Origin: Nannobrachium achirus
Taxonomy: Eukaryota; Chordata; Actinopteri; Myctophiformes; Myctophidae
Length of the DNA: 64,000 nt
Assembly (NCBI GenBank): GCA_963921795.1
Contig: OY997640.1
Coordinates: 9,899,237 to 9,963,236, forward strand
Reading direction: 5' to 3'
Under the pieces are notes generated by a model, which did not search any database, was not told the origin of the DNA, and was given only the letters and a program-made list of their open reading frames with translations. The translations under genes were made by a program, and so were the position numbers. Positions 56,423 to 64,000 of the stretch are shown here, in pieces. The stretch's first letter is position 1; every line of letters starts with the position of its first letter.

Positions 56423-56979
56423 TTGGAACAACAGAAGTTCAGGAGAGAGAAACACACCATGACTCCTCCCCCCTCTCCACCTACCTGCGCTCACACCACC
56501 TACCTGGCCTACCTGGCCCTTAGCTCCGCCCCCTAGACATCTACCTAGCTCTATTTATCCTCACTCTAACTTCCCAGAACCCCTCTTGCTTTTTCGTATC
56601 CCTCCACCACCCCTACACCACCACAGCCGTTTTCCCCCTCTCTCTCTCACTCTACCTTTCTCTCCTCTCCCTATCCCCCTCTCCTCCTCTCTCTATTTTC
56701 TATTCTCAGGTTCCTGCCGGGGGGTTCAGTCCACGTCGCCACTGACGCCGACGGTGCAGACGATTACGCTATACGACCCCTACCCCAAGACTCCAGGGTC
56801 TGCGACCCTCCCCGGAACCTACACCCTCCCCAATCCCCTCCTTCCACTACGGACTCATTACTGCCTGATTTCATTATTATCATTGATCGATTCATGATCG
56901 TTTACACCATAGATCCATGTCATCGATCACTGCTCATTATTTATCTGCCCTTTACTTCATTAAAACCCTTAAACCTTCA
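56423..56979 (+). mobile_element. LTR-like fossil, possible solo LTR
   Basis: A block of about 555 bp starts TGTTGGAACAACAG and has a TATA-like CTCTATTTATCC and a polyadenylation-like CATTAAAACCC near its end. tggtg is repeated at both edges. It looks like a single old LTR, perhaps Ty3/gypsy type; no internal genes are present. The class is inferred from layout only. Confidence 0.4.
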
Positions 56980-57099
56980 TGGTGTGTTTCTTGTTAGCTA
57001 GTGAACTGGATTTATTGGAGTGACAATGCAACATTTTCAGCACGGATGATATATCAGTACTCCTACAGATTTTGACGGTATATCACACCAATCGGTAAC

Positions 57100-57715
57100 G
57101 CCTATCTCTACAGTCATTAAACTAAACTAGAGATTTGCGCCTACGGATGGACGACGGACGGACGGACGGAGGGACGGAGGTTTCCCGAATCTCGATTTTT
57201 GATTGGCTAAGACTGACTTCCAAAGTTTGCAGGAGTGCTCCGTTTTGAACAAAATGCCTCAAATCAAGAGCACACTTGTGCGATTTCTGTGAAACTTTGC
57301 ACACACATTCCCATTAGGCAGAGGAAGAAATTTGAATTTTCAAATCAGCCTCATCGTGGCATTATAACAGGCCGATTTGTGTTTTAACTTATAACCGATC
57401 AGCATGAAATTTAGTATGCACACTCCCTAGAGGCAAAGGAAAAACCTTTGCCCTGCATTTTTCACATCTGCCTTGTATTGCGCCACTAGGAGGCCAACTT
57501 ATGTAAAACACATTTTTTTATATCACTCCTTCAGATTGAATCCAAATTTCACACAAATCGGTACACATTATCTCTATAGTCATGTGACCAAGACAAATCT
57601 GTCAGATCTTTCATATTCTGTCCAGAATTGCGAATTCCCAACATTGCTGGCCCACAATAACCTACCTGACCTGGCGGAGACCTGTGCTCCGCGGAGCACT
57701 TTTTCTAGTTGCCAT
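57100..57715. repeat. interspersed repeat P, longer copy
   Basis: It shares its end (GGCCCACAATAACC ... GGCGGAGACCTGTGCTC) with 5800-5850. It contains repeated phrases such as TGAAACTTTGCACACACATT and a (GGAC)n tract. Class unknown. Confidence 0.5.
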
Positions 57716-57962
57716 TGTTGCCACTGTTATCTAAAGCAACCCAGATAGGTAATCTATCTCTTCTTTGTTTATGATAACATTGTCACCCATTCTGAGTTTG
57801 TGGCCTGGTTAATTTTGGACCCAAAAAGAACGCATTCACTTTTATCTACAAGTGTAATGACAGTTTGTTATCAGTGAGGGGGGAGGGCAGGGTTCCATTC
57901 ACATCCACCATCTGTCTCCTCCCTCCAGATAGGATTTCATCCAGTTCACGGATGCACTATCA

Positions 57963-58404
57963 CAGGGGTCTTTCAGGCCAAGGACCCCTTAGTCGAGAGA
58001 GAGATGAAGCAGGGACCCCCACAACCTTTTCATAGATTCCATCATCGTTTGACAACACATTCATCAGTGTATTTTGGATTCATGTCGATTTGTGTTTTCA
58101 GATATTTAACCACTTGAACCGTCAATGCATAATAAACTTGACCTTTCACTCTGTACCCACTACACCAAACCAGCTCCTTGCCGAAAATAGCCAATCTAAG
58201 CTCACAACGCCTCGCAGCGCGAGGCGTTGTGAGCTTGTAGATCTGCTATGTTTGGCTAAAGTTCTCAGAATATGGACGCTAGGGTTCAAGTGGTTAATAT
58301 AAAAAAAGGAGAAAAAAGTTTATATCACAAAGATTTGGAGGACCCCCTGTAGTAACTCTGAGGACCCCCTATAGGGGTCCCGGACCCCCTGTTGAAGACC
58401 CCTG
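57963..58404 (-). mobile_element. non-autonomous hAT, family D (intact ends)
   Basis: The ends are CAGGGGTCTTTCAGG and GTTGAAGACCCCTG, with a perfect 8-bp duplication cactatca (57955-57962, 58405-58412). It contains the nested element 58110-58293. Confidence 0.93.
58110..58293. mobile_element. piggyBac-type MITE with palindrome core
   Basis: TTAA on both sides (58106-58109, 58294-58297) and ends CCACTTGAACC and GGGTTCAAGTGG. The perfect palindrome (58185-58252) is at the centre. It is the cleanest copy of this MITE. Confidence 0.9.
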
Positions 58405-58737
58405 CACTATCAAAACCCATCATTTTCCACAGGGAGCCCCTCTGGAAAATTAGGCCAACTGAAAGGCACCCAGCCCCAGGGGAAGACTGGACACAAAAAT
58501 CGGCTAGGGAATTTAAATTAGCCTACAGCAGCCCTCATATGGTATTGTTATATATTATATACAAAATTATAAAAGTGCATCCATCAGTCACCCTATTAAA
58601 GAAAACGGTCTGTTTTACAAACTGCAGTACCTTGCTGCACAGGCTTATCTAATATTTTCATGCCATGCGAGGACACTGATGAGAAAAAGGCAAATTAATA
58701 GATGAACTCAGCACCTGGCTTCAGATTGTCATGTACA

Positions 58738-59018
58738 CAGGCTCGGACTGGCCATCTGGATACTCTGGAGAATTCCCGGTCGGCCGCTGTGCCACCGGCG
58801 GCCGGTATGATTAAGGAGCAGGGGAAACTTCAATTTGACCATGGGGCACCACACAGGGTTAATCAGGCCCTGACAGGAGCAGTTGCATATATTGAAACTC
58901 CCACCACTGATTTAAATGAAAGTAAATGGGGAAAATAGGTGTTTGTTACTGTTTATTTGCATGCAGCGCTGGTCTGATGCAAATTCCCGGGCTGAAAATG
59001 AGTCCCAATCCGACCATG
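58738..59018. mobile_element. small hAT MITE, family R
   Basis: The ends are CAGGCTCGGACTGGCC and CCCAATCCGACCATG, with a perfect 8-bp duplication catgtaca (58730-58737, 59019-59026). No common palindrome inside. Confidence 0.9.
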
Positions 59019-59285
59019 CATGTACATAAGCTTTACCTTCAGAAATGAGTGGAGCTGTGGATGTAGGCAGTTTGGACTTCAGATGACATCACGTTAGCAA
59101 CTCTGCAGGAGAGAGTGCCACACGCTCACGTGGGCGTTGCGGAATTCAAGTAGAGCAGTGGGTCACCGTTGTGCCTTTTTGAGCATGTTCTTGACCGTTT
59201 GTACGGTTCTCCCTGCTTGTCTGGCTGTGTGTGTTCACTGTTCACACACAGATGCAGAAGAAATCCCAATCTGGAGACACAGGTA

Positions 59286-59700
59286 CTGGGACGTGCAGAG
59301 AATGTTACTTAGAGAGGCAGGGGCTGGAATTTCCAAAAGGGCCTTTTGGTGGAAGCACCGAAAATAGCAAACCTCCAAGATCACAACGTGTCGCGCTGCG
59401 ACGCGTTTTGAGCTTGGAGGTCGGCTATTTTCTGTGTGTGAAACCACACTGAACTAAGCATAACCAAGTCAATGCTGGAGATGTGGCGTAATGGCATGGA
59501 TTTCTACACAGAGAGGGGAATTCTTTCAACTTAAGATGTTGCATTCAAGGTCAGAGAGTTTTGACAAGGCAATTCTATTAAATGCTGCCTGTATGGCATG
59601 GAAAAAGGGTATTTGCATTTCTTTCACCATAGTAAAAAAACATTTATATGGTCTGGAAGTTTTTACAGACAGATAAAAGGGCATGGGCTCAAGCTGTCGC
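59286..59700 (-). mobile_element. non-autonomous hAT, family F (inverted), joined to a J fragment
   Basis: It starts CTGGGACGTGCAGAGAATG and ends near GGGCTCAAGC, with the palindrome at 59357-59431. It runs directly into a family J fragment (59697-59790) and a family A left end (59790-59850). Confidence 0.75.
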
Positions 59701-60014
59701 ACCAAATTCTGGGCCCCGGGTACAAGGATTCACTGCGGGCCCCCCATGAATGTTCTTTATAGGGGGAGCCGGGGAGGGGGTTTAACCCATTTAGACTGGG
59801 AGCGCATGATTACACGTTGTTTTGTGCTTTAACTATTAAACAAGAATTGACACATTGTCAATACATAAGCTGGTCACATTTGGGTTAAAAAGGCGGGGAC
59901 GTTTAACAATGTTACCATCATGCTTTGAATGAGCGTGACAAAGTGAACATATAACTGACTGACTATATTGTGGGATGAAATCTGCAGTAGACGGCTGTGA
60001 ATTGCTGTAAGTGG

Positions 60015-60319
60015 CAAAGTACCGGATTTGAAAAGTACTTTTGAAGTAAAAGTAAAAGTATTTTACCGTATGTTTCTGTGCAAAGCCAATAGAATTTGAA
60101 GGATATTAAATTGAAGTAGGACTGTCATCTAAGGGGTAGCCTACTGTCATTTTAAAAAGTAATCTTACAATACTAGTTAATATGTTTATGATGTCATTGT
60201 GAGAATGTGCTATAGTGTTGTAGTCGAGTCCACCTAAAGTGTCCAAGTCAAGTCCAAGTCCTAGGGGGTTCGAGTCCGTTTTGTCTTATTAAAAAAAATC
60301 ACACCCGTGTGAAGTGGAG

Positions 60320-60320
<1 letters not shown>
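60015..60320. repeat. family S fragment (AAGTACTTTT repeat)
   Basis: 60015-60125 carries the AAAAGTACTTTTGAAGTAAA type of sequence; a matching opposite part is at 62100-62335. They may be two ends of one interrupted element. Confidence 0.45.

Positions 60321-60394
<74 letters not shown>
60321..60394. repeat. (GT)n microsatellite
   Basis: About 74 nt of GT repeats. Confidence 0.97.
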
Positions 60395-60395
<1 letters not shown>

Positions 60396-60399
60396 ATCA

Positions 60400-61045
60400 T
60401 GTGTACCGATTTTTGTGACATTTGAAGAAAATATGTAGGAAAAGGAGCAAAAAGTGTGTTTTGGAGAAAATTCAAGATGGCGGAAAATCTATCATGGCGC
60501 AAATGGGCGTGGCCTATATGGGGAGATGCGTCATGACCCAAGGAATCCAGGGAAAAAATATTTTTAATTTTCCGACCTACGGTTCAAGAGTTACAGGCCA
60601 AAACGTAAAGTGGGGTGTTATAGCGCCACCATGCGGCCAAATGACACAATTATTTTTTATTTAATCCTTGAAGTCATTATGAACCTCCTCTCCAAGTCTT
60701 GAAACTCTAGCCCCTATGGTTTGCGAGAGACAAATAATTGAATGTGAGTTTTTGCGATTCCCATTATAAGTCAATGGGGAAAATTAATTCACTAATAAAT
60801 TAATATCAATTAAACTATTGAACCTTTCTCTTAGCAAGTCATTAGCCCACGATTCCCGAGTAAGCCGGTCGATTTGACATATGGCGCGAGTGTGTGGTGG
60901 CAAAACTGTGGGACTAGTAGCGTGCCGAAGTTTAGGAAGTTCAGGCTACATACAGACACACAGACAGACACACAGACAGACAGACACACAGACAGACCCA
61001 CACGGCCACGTATAGGGAGCCTGTGCTTCACACAGCTCCAAAAAG
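60400..61045 (+). repeat. interspersed repeat O (copy 2, longer at 5')
   Basis: 60503-61040 is nearly identical to 3079-3609; 60400-60502 extends it to the left (AAATTCAAGATGGCGGAAAA). Confidence 0.75.
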
Positions 61046-61808
61046 GACAAATAAGACTTGGACTTGGACTATATGTAGTACAATATCCCAAATCACAGAC
61101 GATAATTATCCAGTCTAATATCATGATATGGATACAAAAATAATATGAATTAAAAAAGAATTATAGATTATAGGTCTACTACTGTAATCTATAACATTTT
61201 TAAACATTGCTGTTATAACTGTGTCATTGTAATAAAGCTGCATGATTATGGCAAAACTTATATTATCAAACAAAATCTTATTTTAATATTTTTTAATAAA
61301 AGCTAAAATAAATAAATAAGGTTTCCCTATTCAAACACATAGCAGTACGTGCATGTCTGCATTTCATTGTTTAAGGTGAGAAATGTACCTTATGTCATTA
61401 GTCTGATGCCTTCAAGTATATGCAAAGCAAAAAAATACCCCATGTTACTGCTTCAAGTTGTTTTGATTCGTTTTAACCTCTCTACAGAGACTTACAATGT
61501 TACACTTCTCTCTATTGATCAGTGCACTTTAAAACGTTCGGGCGAGGCTTAACGAGTTGTAATAGGCTACACCTGGAAAGACAAAAAGAGAAAAGACGTC
61601 AATTCTTAATCCAGCGGTACGGGTGGATTAATGATTACAAAGGCTGTGTTTGGAATTGGAAGCTGTGTAGGCCTACTGTTTAAATAAGGACTTATTTATT
61701 TGGGAACACTGCAGGCTGCAGGTAAGAGGAAAGCAGACAGAGAGAGTTGTCTGTTGGCGAAAAAAGAACTTTTGGGAATTGCTTGCTGCTGCTGCTGCTG
61801 AGCGGAGG
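61046..61808. other. no gene recognised
   Basis: AT-rich unassigned sequence with no splice-supported exon. Confidence 0.45.
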
Positions 61809-61991
61809 CAGTGGCGTCAGTTCAGAAAAAGGTAAGGTATGGCAACATGACTGGTGTCGCGCGCGTGCAAGACACCACTCATGTTGCCATACCTTAGCAA
61901 CAAGCACGATGAAAAGTACATTTTTATTATTTCCCCCTGCAGCCAAGGTATGGCAGCTGCATACCCCTGCCATACCCAATTGACGCCCCTG
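61809..61991. mobile_element. small hAT MITE with its own palindrome
   Basis: The ends are CAGTGGCGTCAGTT and CAATTGACGCCCCTG, with a perfect 8-bp duplication agcggagg (61801-61808, 61992-61999). Internal arms AAGGTATGGCAACATGA and TCATGTTGCCATACCTT. Confidence 0.92.
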
Positions 61992-62099
61992 AGCGGAGGG
62001 GCTCTGCGTGTGTGCCTGTGTGTGTGTGCGTGATATGCTCCAGCGCAACATTAATAGGCTATATACCATTAAAACCAAAGTAATGAGCCTGTTTTGAAA

Positions 62100-62335
62100 A
62101 TGTAGCAGAGTAAAAGTAGGCTACAGATACTTGTGTTAAAATGTAACGGATAAAAGTAAAAAGTACTCAGACAAATAACTACTCAGTAAAGTACAAAGTA
62201 CTGAAAAAAGTAGGCTACTTTGTTACAGTAACAAAGTATTTGTACTTCGTTACTTCCCATCTACATCTACAGTGCAGTATTGATACTTTTACGATACTTT
62301 TACTTAAGTAAAACATTTGAGTACTTTTTCCAACA
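62100..62335. repeat. family S fragment
   Basis: Runs of AAGTACTCAGACAAATAACT and ACTTTTACTTAAGTAAAAC. See 60015-60320. Confidence 0.45.
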
Positions 62336-62519
62336 GCTAATTTTCCCCATAGCCTGGAGGAGCGGTAACTGCTATTGGCCCAGTTCTTTCCCCCCATTGT
62401 CTAGAAGGGCACTCCTGGGGTACTGTCCTGCGATTGGCCCTTAGCTCTACCATGTGACATGAATAGCCTATCCAGAAGAGGTAATCAATGGTCGTCAAAG
62501 AAAATGAGCTGATTACCGA

Positions 62520-62875
62520 AGCTGGTGGCCCAGCTTAAAAATAGATGATCTACAAGCTCACAACGAGCTTGCAGATCTGCTATTTTGAAAAGTCTTAGGT
62601 TTTTTTTATGTTTTGATGTTTCTTTAAGTGGTGCTCAAACTTTTTCATATGAAAGGACCCCCAAAATGATATGTATTTGGCCACGGAACCCCATCTCAAA
62701 ATATTTAGTTCCAGGGACCCCCCAGAAGCAGAATTTCAGTTACAAATGTTCGCTTAAAAAATACATATTGTAAAGATTTGCACACATTTTCACGACTTTT
62801 CAAAATAGCAGATCTACAAGCTCCACCTTGGGCCCTATAACTCAGTCCCACTTTTCCCCCCTTGTGATGCTCCTG
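62520..62875. mobile_element. family A and J fragments, rearranged
   Basis: A palindrome with shortened centre is at 62538-62586. The A middle (CCACGGAACCCCATCTCAAA) is joined at 62820 to a J right end (CACCTTGGGCCCTATAACTC). Confidence 0.6.
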
Positions 62876-63297
62876 GACATTTCCCTGGTAAACATCTAGA
62901 AAACCATCAGACCTGTTCTGTCCTTCACCAGGCCTAGCTGTGAGCGTTTACACACAGGTGAGTACTCATTTACCCAATGGCGCCACCTTGTGGCCGAAAT
63001 ATGCAACAATCTTGTAGGATGTGGATGTCCAGTGTCAAGCTTAAATGTCACATTCCTCCTGCTTATTCCATCAGTTCATCTTTCATCTCTGCATGGACCA
63101 TCGTTTTGATGAACAGTTGTTTCACAGCATGCAACCCCCCTCTGGCATAACTTAGGCCAACATGTCTGACCAAAGGCTAGACAGTTTGCGAGCGCATTGT
63201 GAGCTTGTGAGCTGCTATTTCCAGTGTGGGGGTTTGATATCAGTTGATGGCATTTTTTCCCCATCCAGCAATGTGTGTTTTGAGTGGAATACCAGAA
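62876..63297. other. no gene recognised
   Basis: Unassigned; half a palindrome arm (GCATTGTGAGCTTGTGAGCT) near 63197. Confidence 0.4.
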
Positions 63298-63750
63298 CGC
63301 TCGCCCCAAAACACAGTCGCCTCGGGTAGTCAGGCGGCTATCCCGCGGAATGGTGGAACGGTCTCTGCCTGGTGTTCCTAAACGTAACCTTTGTAAACTA
63401 TGCCTAAACGGTTAAAACCTACCATATTCCTAACCTTAACCTCAGTAAAATCGTGCCCCTTTTTTTAAAGATTTGTTTTTGGACTGACAGGAAATGGGGA
63501 GAGAGTTGGGCAGTGACATGCAGCAAAGGTCGTCGGGAACTGGACTCGAACCCTTGACCCTTGAGGCTATGGTATGCGCCTGGACCGCTAGGCCAGCCAG
63601 TGCCCCAATGGTGCCAAAACCTATCCTATTCCTAATCTTAACCCTGAAGTTACATCCTCAGTAAAACAAATACAAGAATACAAGAACCGCCCCACCGAGC
63701 GGTCGGCGCGGGGTCGGCGGGAAAGAAATTAGAGCGAGCGTGTTTTGGGG
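63298..63750. mobile_element. element Q (copy 2) with inverted ends, SINE nested
   Basis: The ends CGCTCGCCCCAAAACACAG and GAGCGTGTTTTGGGGCAAG are inverted repeats. The core is CCTAACCTTAACCTCAG-like. A SINE (63457-63604) lies inside and is absent from copy 1. Confidence 0.75.
63457..63604 (-). mobile_element. tRNA-derived SINE, antisense
   Basis: On the minus strand it has CTGGCCTAGCGGTCCAGGCG and B box GGGTTCGAGTCC, and ends in an A-rich tail. Its absence from element Q at 10385-10740 marks it as a later insertion. Confidence 0.75.
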
Positions 63751-63766
63751 CAAGTGAACTGGTTAC

Positions 63767-63770
<4 letters not shown>

Positions 63771-63858
<88 letters not shown>

Positions 63859-64000
63859 AATAGATGTCACATAGTGATAGTCAAGATGGGGAGTAACAGA
63901 GCTTAACAGAGACAGAACAATGGGTCTATAAATTACAGCTCTATGAGGACGAGGAGTAGGAGATAAATGGTGTGTGTGTGTGTATGTGTGTGTGTGCGTG
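63771..64000. repeat. (GT)n microsatellite and window end
   Basis: (GT)n at 63771-63855 and again from 63970. Nothing else recognised. Confidence 0.95.

Noticed and set aside
56586-56897. A 103-residue proline/leucine-rich frame as a host gene
   Set aside because: It lies wholly inside the LTR-like block and has low-complexity composition.

Overview
The window is from a ray-finned (teleost) fish nuclear genome. The signs are intron-split coding sequence with GT-AG splicing, very dense (CA)n and other microsatellites, tRNA-derived SINEs with a V-SINE-like core, a Tc1 deletion derivative, and many short non-autonomous hAT and piggyBac-type elements. No prokaryotic gene, CRISPR array or intact autonomous transposon was found.

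The one host gene recognised is limch1 (LIM and calponin-homology domains 1; a or b copy not decided), on the minus strand. Ten coding exons run from the start codon near 51.79 kb down to 77. They encode the N-terminal acidic leader, the single calponin-homology (CH) domain and the serine-rich linker that follows it. All ten exons join in one open frame of 405 complete codons with consistent splice phases. The rest of the gene, including the LIM domain, lies beyond position 1. Intron 1 is about 31 kb; exons 2 to 8 lie between 12.2 and 20.9 kb. LIMCH1 is known to activate non-muscle myosin II and promote stress fibres.

Almost everything else is repeat. At least ten non-autonomous DNA-transposon families can be delimited by inverted ends, and about fifteen copies still have perfect or near-perfect 8-bp target duplications (hAT). 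Others are flanked by TTAA (piggyBac type) or TA (a MITE called 'B' here, and Tc1). LINE 3' ends, tRNA-derived SINEs, a foldback element, a long-TIR MITE and one LTR-like fossil complete the set. Family letters A to T in the entries are labels used only in this annotation.

The most striking feature is a short hairpin-forming palindrome of about 55 to 75 bp, with arms built around ATAGCAGATCTACAAGC, that occurs about 40 times. It sits inside at least eight otherwise different element families and has family-specific loops and paired arm changes. It behaves like a shared module passed between transposon families and is the best candidate for something undescribed. Other points of interest are limch1 splice sites that directly abut microsatellites (exons 4, 6 and 7), hAT elements inserted exactly into the target duplication of another hAT, a cluster of CArG boxes in intron 1, and a foldback element with tandem-repeat arms.

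Right of the limch1 start (52 to 64 kb) no further gene was recognised; that region is repeats and unassigned sequence.
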